Origin: Taenia hydatigena
Taxonomy: Eukaryota; Platyhelminthes; Cestoda; Cyclophyllidea; Taeniidae
Direction of reading: 5' to 3'
Length of the DNA stretch: 64,000 nt
NCBI GenBank assembly: GCA_036345935.2
Contig: JADWOT020000007.1
Coordinates: 23,391-87,390, forward strand
The position numbers were made by a program, and so were the translations under genes. Position 1 is the stretch's first letter. Each line of letters starts with the position of its first letter. Shown piece after piece: positions 35,241-48,710 of the stretch. The notes below the pieces were generated by a model that was not told where the DNA came from, did not search any database, and saw nothing but the letters and a program-made list of their open reading frames with translations.

Positions 35241-35929
35241 AGTATATTCTGTGTTGGGTTGAGGGCAGGTGGAGGGAGTGGAAGGATTACTAAAGGAGGC
35301 GGTGATGATGTCGTCCGGAGGATTGGTGAAAATATATGCCATGGGTTGATTCGTTGATGTTCTGCCATGTTGCTGTGGCCTAGTGCTACTTTGGAAATCA
35401 CAAGGCAATTTGGATCACCTTTATTGAAAGTGACGGCGTAGGTGGAAATAGGATGCACTTCCCAAATCTAACTGGCGCTGAATTTATTGCTATTGTTGAG
35501 AGCCTAACAACAGCCAATTTACATGTTCGCCGAAACCAAGGCCAGATATGACTTAATCCTATTTTTGCCTCGCCTTTTCACAGCACACGGATCCTATGAC
35601 TATTTGTTACTTGGATGGATATCTACTCCAACTCAGTCCGCCTGCTTAGTCGAACGATTTGGATGCGAGCTATGTTGTCAATAAATTGTCCATCCGACAA
35701 TTGACCGCCCGAATCATTTTGCCTGCGGCTGGGTTAAACTCCACTCAAACATATTTCGAGCAAATTTTTTGGTCTACTTAGGTTGCTTAAGCTTTGTATG
35801 AGCTAAATGCTGTTACTTGGTTGGGCCAACAATTTTATAACTTGCAATAAATGACAATAAGTGGAATGGAACAAATTCTGAGAGCAAAGCGGGTTTAATC
35901 TAATAAGATTATGGTATATTTGCGCAAAC

Positions 35930-37110
35930 GTTAGAGACTTGCCAAATGCTCAGAGAGAAAGTCTTGTCCAGATGAGGACAGAATGGAAAAATGCACATGA
36001 GCAGACCTGAAACCGGCGACCAAAAAGATGGAGGAGCAGTGCAGTGATTGGTTCTCCTCTTTGGTTCTCTGTGATTTTCACGCCTCCTTTGGCCATGGGA
36101 TAGACAGAAACGACCCTCCGACCATCAAACTCTTTGCGCTTGCCGCCGTTAGTGGCTCTCATTGTGAACTGAGAGAAGATACGGGATGGCGCTGCACAGT
36201 TGTTTGTTAGTTAAATTTGCCTTCTTTCTTCTGCACCAATTTTTCACCATTCACATAACATTCTGCAGTCTAATTCGCTGCCTTGACAAATCGGCACCAT
36301 TTCTAGTCGTCCACAGTATAGAATGGATAGAGATATTAGGGCTGTTGAGGAGTGGAAAGTCGATGCCACACAGAATCAAATGCAGCAGTTGTTTAAGTTC
36401 GCAGTGGGAGGGCAGCACATAATGCCAATATGAAATGTGGCCTCCCGTTCGTAATATAAATTTACAAATTCATCCTTAAGACCAACTGCATCTTTTGACC
36501 TCCTGCTACTGGTTCATTCCCGTGGAAGGAGTGGAGAATGTAAGTAGTGAAAACACATAATTCAGCATTGATGGAGGGTTTTGTAGTCAGTCAAGCCTTA
36601 TATCTCATCTAATTTCGCAAACTGCTCCTTTCAAATTTGGAAGACTTTAGATGCGTTGCGTGGATGACGCCAACGTTTAGCTTGATATGATTAGAATAAT
36701 CACACGACAATAGGGCAGTTTGATAAACCTCCTTATTCCGTCCACAAATTCGTCCTTAAGCCTGCAAAACGATGAGACCCAACAAGGCGAATGATCGCAG
36801 TGGAGCATAAAATGCTGGTGAACAATCTCTTTGCCAATTTGTGTTAAAACCACAAAAATGTGGTGTAAAAGAGACTACTAAAACGTGCTTGACATAACAG
36901 ACGGATTGCGCACAGCATGCATAAAGTATGAGCTGAGTTTACTGCGGTGCGAAAGACTTGTGTTACCAGTAGAGGGGATGGAGTAGTGTGGCAGCTTATG
37001 CAGCTTTCTCACTTGTAGCGCCCTCTCGGTAATGTCTTTGATGCCACGACTTTTGCTTTGATAAACTTTTGGCACTGCTTCTTCTTCTGCTAGCCATGTG
37101 CGAGGAGAGC
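35930..37110 (+). repeat. Direct repeat of 29,940-31,110
   Basis: The order S-block, CACTTGC-like tract, GTTAGCTTG and R1 is retained at roughly 75-85 % identity by eye. It ends where the right arm begins, so the arm was joined to this copy just downstream of R1, in what would have been an antigen promoter. Confidence 0.75.
36890..37110 (+). repeat. R1 repeat, copy 9
   Basis: GACGGATTGCGCACAGCATG at 36,901 and GATGCCACGACTTTTGC at 37,040 mark this forward copy. It stops 14 bases before the inner boundary of the right arm. It therefore faces the truncated antigen copy head to head, unlike copy 7, which precedes its antigen. Confidence 0.65.
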
Positions 37111-37134
37111 ACATCCAAATGCATTAGCTTACCA

Positions 37135-37743
37135 ATGCCCTGTGTTAGAATTTCCTTGCTTAATTCCAAAATTACAGTTCCATTGTGCACTACCGTCACG
37201 TTCACATTGTTTGATGTTGGGCATGAGATCGCGAACTGTGACCTCTCCTTCGCTGAGGCTCGCAAATGCTGACTTCACGGAGATGGAGTCAGAAGCCGAC
37301 ACTGCCGTCAGTCCAATTTCTTTATCAAGCACGTCCTTTAATTCTTCCATGTCCCAACGTAAGCGAACAAAATGCGAACCCACATGATCCCAATGGAAGC
37401 GTTTTGCCAGTTGTTGCTCTCTTGGCATTGTCCCTTCAATAAACTAGGAAAAGTCATAATCAGCCAACATGACTACGCTGTAATGTGGGTAGCATGTGTC
37501 TACGACCTGGCAGAATGACAGGATTACAATGAGTGGATGCAGATGATTGGGAATGCTTTGAAAAGAAGTTTATGACCAAAAATGTCTTGATGCGTTAAAA
37601 GCTTGTACACTTGTGCTGATGAGATTTTAAATGCAAAAATACAACTCACCCACAGGTTTTTCATGCTCCTTAGCCAAAACTAAAGTCGCCAACAGAATAA
37701 GACACAAGTGAAGCGTCACTATCTCACCACAACTGCCTACCAT
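37135..37743 (-). pseudogene. Single-FnIII oncosphere-antigen-like copy, right arm
   Basis: Mirror of 31,565-32,173: upstream ATG at 37,743-37,741, GTG at the family start, exon 1 to 37,650, FnIII exon 37,433-37,135. The same frameshift is present (AAAC run near 37,209-37,212), so it predates or was shared by the arm duplication. The last 50 bases differ from the left copy at five positions (V for L after EVT, then N/D, K/R, G/R and N/D in the out-of-frame reading). This marks where near-identity fades. Downstream, on its own strand, it runs into R1 copy 9 and the spacer, so it also lacks the C-terminal exon. Confidence 0.8.
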
Positions 37744-38199
37744 TTACAACGCAATGTGAATTTATAAGAATGCTTCGCTTGCATATCAGCCGATGGGCTC
37801 TCCTCGCCTTGACCCACAAAGGCGACTTCTACGCGATGCAGCGTGATGGGATACGTGTGTCCTCCCACATCCAACTCTCACACTTCTTATCATAGTAGCA
37901 AACTGCCACCAACTTTGTGAAAACATGCAGTGAACACTCACGCCACGCATCGTACTTCGAGTTAGTTAGGCAAAAGTTGTTTTGAGTAAGGTGTAGAATT
38001 ATGAATCGACAACATCTTAAAAGTGCACTTGCAGTGTTTGGAAACTTACAAACACCAAATAAAGAATGCGACTGCTATTATGATTTCATTAGCCATTCTG
38101 CGAAACTTTTACACGCGCAATGGTGAGTTGTGGAAGGAATCGAGACATTTTATAGAGACGAAACGTCCGCCTCTCTGATGTATTATTCTTCTCTCCTCC

Positions 38200-38430
38200 T
38201 TGTACACGGTTAGCAGAAGAGGAAGCAATGTTGAATCGCATCAAAGCAAAAGTCGTGGTACCAAACACACCACCTAGAATGCGCTACACGTGAGAATGCT
38301 GCATAAGCTGCCACACTACCTCTTCCCCTCTACGGGTAACACGAGTCTTCCGCACTACATTAAACTCAGTCCATACTTTATGCATCCTTTGCACAATCCG
38401 TCTGCCCTGGTAGTCTACATGGGGTCAAGC
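38200..38430 (-). repeat. R1 repeat, copy 10
   Basis: Mirror of copy 7, upstream of the right-arm single-FnIII antigen copy in the same arrangement. Confidence 0.7.
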
Positions 38431-39372
38431 ACGCGAAAGGATGGAATGTGACGAAGGCACGTTGTCCATCTTAATGTCCCTTCTCCGCATCTTTTGAAAT
38501 TTACCATAAGTTAGCAAAGAGATTAGTCACCGTCATTTTGTGCTCATCGCGATCGTCTGCTCCATATGGTTTCATCGTTCCACAGGCTAAAGTTGGACGA
38601 ATTGACTGTGGCGGTTCGCTCTAACCGCCTTATTATCGTGAGATAATTCTGATCATGTTACGACAGACGTTAATGACATTTACGCGTTGGGCTCGAGGTT
38701 TTTGATCCCAGAAAGGAGTAGGTCACGGAATTAGAAAAGCTGTAAGACTTGACACACTTTGAATACTCAAAACTATGTCCAAATTAGTGTTTCAATCCTT
38801 ACATCGTCCACTCCTTATAGGCGAACGAATTCAAAAGTGGAAGGCGAAAATGCGCAAGTGGCGATTCTTTCAACGTGATAACACTAAGTTTAATAACTTT
38901 AAATCGACCCCTTTCGAAATAAACTTGCAAATACTTATTGCAAAGAGGCGGCTGCATTCATACTGGCATTAGGTGCTGAACTTCCGCCGCTACTTTCTAC
39001 AGCTGCTACACACGATCCTGTGCAGCATCTAACTTCCCATTTCGGCAAATCTAAAGTCCCTATCCACTCTATCCTGTTGGCGGTTGGAAGAGGCATCGGT
39101 TTGCCAAGGCAGAGAATCAGGCTGTAGTGTTTTGCGAAAAGTGAAAAGTTAATACCCTACAAAGGAGTCAAAGTCAGTAAATAGTCAGATATGCAGCGTC
39201 GTCCCTAGACTCCCCTTAATTCACAATGAGAATTGCTAACAATGACATGCGTAGACAGTTCAATATTCGGAAATGTCTTTCTGTCAGTTCTATAACCAAG
39301 AGAGTTGTGAGATTCACAGAGACTCAAAGAAGAGAAACATTCACTGCATCGTCTTCCCATTCTCTAGAAAGC

Positions 39373-39788
39373 CAATCAGGTACATTTCTCTATCTTGCAT
39401 TGATGTTTTTAAACTTATATTGCATAATGTGCTTTCAGTGACCGCAATTGTTAAAAACATGTCTCTATCCGCCGAACACTTGTCTATGGAGGAATGGAGG
39501 GATAACTTGGGAATAATGGATGTGTACAGTATGGCACCGTTGATATGTGAAAAAGTGGCACAGTGGATTGAACACATAACAGCTTGGCGTGCGAAAATAG
39601 AACAGATAATAACCTTCTTTAAATTGACTTTTTCCGCCGCACCAAATATGGCACGCATCATTCATTATAATGAGCGTCAATATTTACTCAGCCTGCTTAT
39701 TTCAGAGTGCTCACTGACTTCTAAGCCTACTGAGTGTCTTAAAGTGAAGAGCGTGGAAGTGCAGTTATTCAAGGATTGGCCGCAGTAA
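39373..39788 (+). other. Insert with 115-codon putative terminal exon, right arm
   Basis: Mirror of 29,520-29,935, with the same open frame to TAA at 39,786-39,788. The candidate intron is 39,380-39,438, and the exon would start at 39,439. No amino-acid difference from the left copy was seen. Confidence 0.4.
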
Positions 39789-40788
39789 TTTGCCAAGGAG
39801 GTAGTCTTGATAAACTCATCCATTTTGAAGCTTAACCAAGTCCTGTCACATCGCGTTTGATAAAATGAGGAATGCCTTTCGCTTAATTAGGCCAATCTCC
39901 TGCTAGCGGCAATCACACATCTGGATTATTGAAAAGACGCTCACTAATAAATGGCGCCAGTGCTTTACTCCCTCATATGCCTTTACATTTTAAATTATAT
40001 TGGCGCTTCCTTACAAAGACTGCAAGTTAGGCAGGCCATATTCCTAAGGATTTTTACTTAACCACCTCACTCCCCTAGGCAAAGGCAGCTTTGCTCAATC
40101 TAGAGAAACGAATGTTCTCTCAGACCTTTAACTCTCATAAAATTGGACCGAATGCTTGCTGCCAGGCAAAGCAGACAGTCTGTCGCATGAAGTGGTTATT
40201 CTCTAACCCAAATTGGACATTCATGTCAAAGTTTGGCTAGCAATAAACACTTGGCTGCCTTTCTCCCCCAGTCAGCGAAAAGGACGCGCTACAAATGGGC
40301 TTGTAGCTGCTTATTTGCGCATGGTGTATAGGAAAAGCACGCAGTTTGAGACCATGCGGGTAATATCCGTTCAGTCGTAAGCCTTTGATTTCTGAACAGT
40401 CTCTGCATCTCCTCACTACTTGTGTCACACTTTGCTCTAGTTTGACCTCCTATGCAATAGAGGTGCTTGAGCCATGTTTTCTAAGAAGCTAAGGATGGAA
40501 CAATTTACTTGTGTGCCATCCTTAACACAATGGCCGAATTGACAACCTTAACCAGAACAGCTCTCTTCTCGCCACATATGAATCACGCTGGGTGGTTTCG
40601 AAATGGAAAGGGGTATAAAAGGCACCGAAAACAGTGTGACACTACCATACCACTACTCTCATGAATAGAAGGGCACCGTTTGAGTTCACTACTGGGCATA
40701 TGTTCTTAGTGCTCACTAATGAACGCTTCACGGTTAAGACATGTGCATGCTCCGCATGCCAAACTTAGCAGAATGTCTCGTTAGCATG

Positions 40789-40872
40789 GGCCGCGAGGAG
40801 GAAAGTGTCTTAAAGCCTAGCAGGTATGGTATAACTTCCGCAATCGTTGGGGTGCATGGTGCATTAATTTAA
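40789..40872 (+). pseudogene. Orphan antigen C-terminal exon, truncated, right arm
   Basis: Mirror of 28,436-28,519; the acceptor and membrane segment are missing here too. Confidence 0.55.
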
Positions 40873-41182
40873 CATCTCTTGATGTACGCATTTGGAACAC
40901 TATTTGTGGTTGAATGGAACAGACTGGGAAAGCGTTATATTCTTTGGCATGAAATGAGTGGGGTTATTAATAGCATCAGATCTGGCTTAAAATTATAATG
41001 AACTCCTCATTTGCACAAAACAATAATTTGTCTGCTCATTAATTTAAAATTCTTGCCTAAAATATTATTTTCTTAAATAGAATAAACAATTAAATTGCAA
41101 CAAATCGAAACTGGGTGATGGCACAGTGAAATGCAGGTGGTTTGCTTGATTTTATTGAATTGTTTGTTTGCCTCATTCTCCA

Positions 41183-42072
41183 TCATTTTATGGACTTGTT
41201 AAACACGTTGACCCCTCCAGGAGGCCATGTATCACCATTAAGCAATGGCGCTCGCCTTCCCGAGTTTTCGGAGTAGAGAGACGCGAGTAGATTTGGCAGC
41301 AGAATTAGAAAGAGAAGAAAGACCATGCGATGATTGGTTTCCATTCTCAAGCTTCTCCGGATATCATCTTTCATCTCCACAATAGGATTGACAGGGACAC
41401 TCTTCGGAACATCAGATTGTAAGTACTTATCAATGTTGATAGCGTATAAGCCGAACTCAGAAGAGGCTTAGGATGCCACAGCCTAACTGATTATTCAACG
41501 GCTTTGCCTTCAAAATGCATTACGTACTTTGATTCTCTACTCGGATATTGAGATTCCCTTTTATGCCACAAAGAGTAGAGAAGAGGTCGGGGATTCGCTG
41601 TACATGAGGAAAGGGAGACTCGACAGCTGTGCAGCAGGGGGTGACCTTGAGTTGCCAAACGATGTCTCCCAATAGTTGTAGAAGTACTCAATGTGTGAGC
41701 AGGACTTCTTGTCTATGTAAATTATGGACTCGATTCCAATGGGAAGAACAATGTCATTTGCCACAGTGCAACCTAGGGAAGTAAAGAAGGATCGCTCACT
41801 TCTCTCTTCCACGCTTGCCGCTTTATCTCCATGGAAAGAAAAGAGCATGTAAGGCATTAAGTCCTACATTTGGACTGTAGGTTGAATGCTTTTTCGAAGT
41901 TGAGACGAAGTAGGAGGGGAGTTATTTCATCTTCACAAAATTGTTACTTCAATTTTCGTGGTCTGGTTGGAATGAGCTGATGACACTTGGGTTTTCATAA
42001 CGAATCACCGTGGTCTATTTGTCCCCCTCTTCAGTCCTGGAAAGACTGTGTATTCATCTGGCTGAACAGGCG
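41183..42072 (-). pseudogene. Decayed membrane-protein coding fragment, right arm
   Basis: Mirror of 27,236-28,125. The last open run ends at TGA 41,185-41,183 after the same VFLLFLILLPNLLASLY membrane segment. Confidence 0.45.
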
Positions 42073-43467
42073 ACATCTCGACTCAAAAAGCCTTTGCAAA
42101 TTACATGAATGGAGGCGACCGGTCACCTCGATTATTCGTTTCTTACTAAAAATGCGTCAAAAAAATTATGCATATAAACCAAGTGTCTTCATCACCTTCC
42201 ATTATTCTACCACCGACCACCTGCCAAGGTCAAACTCATCGGTCTAAGGACCAACTTTCTACATTGTACTTCAAATTTTTGGGGAGGGAGAGCATTATCA
42301 CTTTAATGCTTTGGTACCTTTGCTCACAGTATCATTTTTTTGAAACATAGTAGTGATTTGTCATTAGTTGGCATGCAGAATGAGAACGGTTTTAGCGTAA
42401 CTCCATGGAAAAATATGTTCAAATTACTCGGTCGAGATATGCTATTTAAACTAAAATCCATCTCAGGTTAGAAGACTACGCGCGCCTAGCAGTAGGCACT
42501 TTTCTTATCACCAAAACGAATGCCTTATCCAACTAGAATCTGCCTTTGACTCCATTTTTCACGAAACATGTGTCCTTTGCCCATTTGTTACTGAGAAATG
42601 CTCACAGGGTAATGTTAGCAGTGTGTTACGTAGACTTGAGGGGTCAAGTTGGTAGTGCGCTAGATTTTTAACAAACTGTTTATTTAACAGCAGACTGTCC
42701 AAGTTGCCGCTTGCGCGAGGGTTAAACCCTACTTCAATGTCTGCTTAGCGATATTTGCCTGCCCACAATAGTTGCTCAAGTTTTGCAGCAGCTCAACGCT
42801 ATTATTTATTTAGTCCAACTTTTATCCACCAGACCAAAAATGCAAATGGGTAAAAAGAAATAAATTCTAGCAGTAGAGCAGTGCCATATTGTGCAAATTG
42901 TGGCTCATTTTCCATAATTCTGGAGACTGGTCCAGTGCTCTGAGAGGTCATGCAGCACAACTAGGCGGTGGCATTCCCGTTCTTATGGGACCGCGGTAAA
43001 GAAATGCCTGCATAATTGGAGTCGTAAAAAGTTGTTAGGAGGAGAGGGCGTCCATGCAGATGGACGGTGTCCGTCTATGAGTGGCCGTCAAATCGACCCC
43101 ACTCGCGGCTACAGGATTGGTAGGAAGGCGCTCGTAACTGACAAAATCTCCAACAGTCGAATCCCAGGGAGACAGTAGATGTTTCAGCGCACATGCTAGT
43201 TCAGTGATATCAACTTCCAAACTGCTGTGCATGTTATAACTGCTTTGCAGCAACCCTACCCTTCATTTCCCTGCCTCAGCAATCACATCCCCTTTTCTAC
43301 CCGCGAACAAAATGAAAGAGGGTAAAGATTCTATGTAGATGCTGCGTAGGATCAGGTGTGGCAAATCAGTCCACGTATACCACTCACCAGTCTTAAAAGT
43401 TCGCAAATGGAGGACAGGACACCATGCCATTCTGATGTGTGGCCTCCTTTTATCCTAAAAAGTTACA

Positions 43468-45208
43468 AAGTCGTCTTTAGAGCAGTAAACTCAGGAGATT
43501 TTGGGGCTAATGCTACCTTATTGTTTATTCGGCTGTCTCCGCAAGTTAATAAGCCAAAGCAGAATCAATTCCGAGTTGGCTTAATAGTGCTTCTCAGATG
43601 CAAATTCACAAGGTCTCTGACAACACAACTTGCTTTATGGAATGAAGGATCCTATTTTCCTTCCATTTGTCAAATCTATCTCCATCAAGTATAGTGAAAT
43701 AAGGCTATAATGAAATGGTTTCCTCCTTCCTCTGATACATAAAACCTTCGTGTCTTTTATGAAAAGTTTGTAGGAGTGGAAGGCAACCATCCAATTCGCT
43801 GCATTTTTCGCTTTCCTGTTGAGCAGGTAATCAGACACTCTTCTGGCACACGCTTTACTGAATCACATTTGACATTACTGGGGCTACGGAATACCTCTAA
43901 CTCTCAACAATTTCGTTCACTCGGATCTTATATGAATTATCGTTGCAGTGCTGCGCATCTGTCACATTATTCCTGTTATTTATTAATTTTAAGCAGTTTT
44001 ACAGGGGACAGCTTTCTCTCTGCGTTGATCCCGGTTGTCCACACGTGGAAGGCAAGTGTGGATTGTCCCTGACACTTCCGGTGCATCTCGTTGCAACGAC
44101 TTGCTAAGTTGCCTTTAGCCTGCAAAGCTGTTGCCCGTTTTGGATCCTCCATCCAGAAAAGCATTATTAGTTTAAGTATGAGGAGGAATGAGAGGGGAAT
44201 AAAGATTGAAACTGGGATAGTGAAGTACCTTGTCCCGCCTCAGCCAGGGTAGAGTTCCCTTGAAACGTTAATGCTATGTTGGGGTGTACTTCGCCGCGCT
44301 GACTTGCTGAAGTGCCTGAAGCCTGTAAAATGGATTTCCTGTTTGAATGCGTACCATTGAAATGCATTCTCTTGTGTTTATTTGTGCGACGCCCTCAACA
44401 TCAATGGAATCCCACTGACACCCACTTAGAAGACGCAAAAAAGGTTCGTTTATAGAGGGATTTGGATTCTTGCCAAATTGTGGTAGAAGACAGGATGCGG
44501 TCTATAAAAAACTGAACTAACCCAATGACTGATGCATCAGCTTCAGAGGAAGCCCGCTGCTCTCCATCAGAATGGAGATTTTCCGAGGCAAATTTTAATA
44601 GATGCAACCAGTAGATGTTTAAATAGGGGTCAATGAAAACACTTCCCAAAAGCGTATTGAATTTCTGGATATCTAAACGCCTCATACTCTACCCTTGTCC
44701 ATAGCCAGGTTAATGTAAAACAATGAACTGCTTCTTATGGGAAATAAGGATATAGCAGGCATCCGTTTGTCTAGATGCAAGGAAAGGCTCAATCTATGAG
44801 CAGAGATGTCTTGTGTAATGTGGCGTTGAGGTTTGTCAGTGATATGAATGTTGTAGAGGAATAAAAGGAGCCAAATGAAGAAAAGAATAAGCTTTTGACT
44901 TGAATATCTGTTAACTTTCCTTGTTCTCTCCCTGAGTGGAAGGAGAAGTCAAGAACAGGCCGCTTCCTTTTCTCTTCATCTCTCTTTTCAATCACATATT
45001 CTAGGCAATGCGAAGGAAGACGAATATTTGTTCGGCTTGAATCTTCAGCCAAAGTTTTGGAAAGACAGTAGGACAAAGGGTTGTGAATAGGGGGCAATGT
45101 ACTAGCTTATTCTACCACAACGAAGCAAAAATAATGGCAGAGTGATTTTGCTGTGACATAAGTGAGGAAGTCATGCTGTTGTTGAAGAAATGGTGGCCTA
45201 TTCCAACT
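43468..45208 (-). other. Arm-specific insert with coding-like frames, right arm
   Basis: Mirror of 24,100-25,840. All four open frames are retained. In the flank, one antisense residue differs (T to K near 43,552) and one base differs near 43,457. Confidence 0.35.
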
Positions 45209-46546
45209 GACCCACTAGTCCTTCTTCCCTTTAATAGACGGTCTCTTGGCCTCCTCCTAGTCGTGTCCAGATAGATTTTAGGCGTAATTTAATGTTTCGC
45301 CTAGAGAAAGCAAATACCTCATTAGGATTAGCTGAGTCTAAAGGACAGCATATGCTTAAAATCGCACACACACGCAGCATACATAGTTCCCCTTTTCCTC
45401 CAGCTATGCAGAAATAACGAACACAACAATCCACCAGACCTGCAAGATCTTTCTAGACTTGGCCAGTTTGTCCCTACTCCAAAACCTGCCATGATGTGCC
45501 GGTGTACATTTTCACTTAGACCAGGAAAATGAAATTTACCAGAAGTAGAACAACAGCACTGAGCAATCGGCTAACTCTGCATTTACGCATGTTTGACCAG
45601 TGGTTATTGAAGTGGTGCTTGCACAAATGAGGCTTGCTCAAGTCCTGCAATCTCTTGCCCCTTGACCACATCTTATCAGCATTCGTCGATCGATGATTGC
45701 AACTCGGCCATTCCGCAATTTTTTAGAAACACTCCTCCATAGGATTGGCGAGGGTAGAAATGATATCAATGGGCAAGATACAATGTGGCATGCCAAGGTG
45801 GAGATGGCCGCTGATGGATCAGAACGCATGCAATTCATCCGACGGAAAATGTTATTGGGTAAATATAATGCACGGTCTAAGCTACTAATGGGTACTCTTA
45901 GATTGCTCCAAAATTCAGATACAAATAGCTTAAGTAATTAAGCAGAAGAGAGGCAACATTTAACATTCTACTAACTAGTGATCGCTGAAATGATAATCGC
46001 ATAAGGGTGCCTATCTAACTTCTCACACCGCCCCATACCTTCATCACATCTCGCCAACTTCCCTAATGGTACCGCAGCATTGAGAACCACGCATTTACAG
46101 AATTGGAAAGTGTGCCGACCCTGGTATAGAAGACCGATGATGATAGATGAGTGACAAACCAACTACACCCTTCCCTTTACGTGAATTACTACACTGCTCT
46201 TTGCCAATTGTGAGCCATTAACCAAAATGAATATGTCACTGCATTGACTCCCACCTACTCATTCCTTCTTCTACTGATTCCAAACAAACCACAAGTCTGT
46301 CGAACGGGAAAGTTGAGCAGTAAAATTATTAGGCAGGTGCTGCCAACATATTAGTTCGCTTAACTGCAAAGTAGAGAGCACCTTTCCAGCCTGTCCTATT
46401 TAATCACAAACGAATGTGCCAAGCTCGTGTATTTTTCAATCTGGGGTTATTTATCGTAGAATTTTAAATTTGCGCTAATTAGGCAAGAATGAATAGGAAG
46501 TAAGATATTTTGGACGAAGATGGATGATCGGAAAGGCGACATTGAC

Positions 46547-48710
46547 TCACGCGGGTGCTCGAGCAAGTACCACAACCGTGCAAGTTAGTAGGAGCTCAGC
46601 GATTGCGGAAGTTGTACCAGAGTCGCTAGTCGTTACGACACTGCCCTCCTCATGGCCTGCGCAAACATGGCATTGTGCTAGGCATCGCATACAAATCATG
46701 CACAACAATCACCCGCAAGTCATTTAGTAATGCACGCCAAGAGGGAAACTCAAACAAAGCTCTTGTGTAAGAGTGGCGATCGACGTCTCTTCTGGTAAAT
46801 GCAGATAATACAATTTGGTTTGAAATTTGGAGCTTACCAGCGCCCAGTGTTTGAACATTTTCAATAAAAGCAAAATATTGTTACCCACCTTCCATTTTTG
46901 TCGCAGTCAGAGTGCGCATTGAGTTGGACATCGGTCTGCCAAGAGTGACTTCGACTTCACTACTGCGCGCTGAAGTAGACTATGCGGTTTGGGGATCAGA
47001 GGTCAGCACTGCCCTCACTTTGATTACCCCATCGATTTCTTTATCTGGGCTTGGCGAATCCTAACTTAGGTGAATAAAATGGGAATTCACAGAACCCCAA
47101 TGGAAGTGGTGTTGTGGAATTTTTTTGTCTGGAGACCTTCAACCTACGAAATGTGATAAGTGTTAGCCAAAATGTCTACTCAGTGGTGTCGACTGCACTT
47201 GTCTACACTGGTGCAGTCGGCGAAAGGAAGGAAAAGGCATTATCACTGGCATTGCATGGTAGTGAGCTCCCACCACTTTACGACGCTAGAGCATGATGAG
47301 TTCAAAATGAGCGCATACGACCATTCACAAACTGCTTTTCAAACAAGGTCTCCTCCACGTTTTCGAATTACAAAAGAGAAAAAATTTAACAAAAGGAGAG
47401 ACAGACTACTACCCTACCCTAATTAAATTCACGCGAGATCCCATGTCATTCAGTTGAAGTGACATTAACAAGGCGTTGCTGGACTCAAGCCAAACCGTAC
47501 TACTCCAACCGCAGTGGTTTTGTGGATGCAGCTCAACACTCCCTTCCCTTCCTCTAGCCAGATGGAAGAAAAACAACACAACATTCCACTGGACATGCAG
47601 GTTCATCGCCTACTTGATCTGTTTGTCCCTTCCCGAAACCACGTCATCATGTGTAGGTGTGTATCTGCAGTTGCAGAATGCTGAACAAAGTCAAGGAAAG
47701 AAGGGCGCGATTGAGCTTTTAATCAAACCTTTATTTGCACATATCTGACTAGTGATCGTTGAAGTGATATTCGCATGGATGGTGCCTACAGGAACCCCCA
47801 ATCTCTCCATGTCTTCACCGAAACATGTCAGCATTCCAAATGGCAGTGTGGTGGTGAGAAGTACACTCTCACAGAATCAGCGCTGGTGGAAGTGAAAATA
47901 ATAAGCATGAGCAAGATATAAGGTGCCATTTCGAGATGAAAATGACAGATGACGGATCAGTGAACATGTCGGTTGCACGATTTACACCACGAGAATCGCT
48001 AAATTACAACTTGTGAATTGTGCGTTATATAGCAAAGCTTGTTAAAGAGCTCTAAGAATAGACGCCTATTCGTGAACTAAAACAATGCTATTGTGTAAGA
48101 AAGGCAGCCGGTACATCTTCTGTTAAATATCAATAAATGGTAACATTCTATGGGCTATTTTGCAGCATATTAGTAAGTAATAGCAAACCAATGCTCGGTG
48201 TTTGAACATCTTTTCTAAATTCGATTATTAGCGTTTAGTATGCACTACGGTTGCAGTCACAGCGTATGAGGAGTTGGTAGTCAGTCCGTTAGGCGTGACT
48301 TCTCCTTTGCTGAGTTACGCAATTGTTTATGCTTTGAATTCGAGGTTAGACGCTAACACTGCCGTTATTGTTCATTGTCTATCAAGCACATCAGTAAATT
48401 CTTTCTGATTCTAACTTAGGCGAATGGATTGAAGTCCACAGGACCCCAACAGAAGTGATTTCGCAGTGGACGCTCTACTGGCATCAGCACTTCAACTAAT
48501 CGGGAATGGACTAATCAGGCTGAATGACTACTCAGCGGTGCCCATTACGCTTGTCTACGATGTGATGGCATGATGACTTCAAAGTGAGTAGACGTATCAA
48601 AAAAGAGCTGCTTGTGACCTGTTTTGAAGCAAAAGTTATGATTCAACAAGGATCCAACTGCGAAAATACAATGAACCAAAAGGAAGAATGAGGCATAATT
48701 GAAGTGCCAT
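46547..48710 (-). pseudogene. Two-FnIII oncosphere-antigen pseudogene, right arm
   Basis: Mirror of 20,599-22,761: ATG at 48,710-48,708, TATA at 48,759-48,752, FnIII modules at about 48,478-48,234 and 47,144-46,889, intact C-terminal exon 46,656-46,547 with its CAG acceptor. The same Trp-to-TAG changes and stops are present. A single extra A near 47,638 lies in intronic repeat DNA and accounts for the one-base change in the arm offset. Confidence 0.75.

Larger units (their letters stand above)
32185..37123. other. Non-palindromic spacer between the arms
   Basis: The spacer is a mosaic: 32,553-34,210 repeats 6,145-7,800; 34,211-34,930 is unique in the window; 35,050-35,240 is block B; 35,930-37,110 repeats 29,940-31,110 in the same orientation. 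The formal dyad centre (34,654) shows no local palindrome. The two truncated antigen copies of the arms point inward at its edges. Confidence 0.85.
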
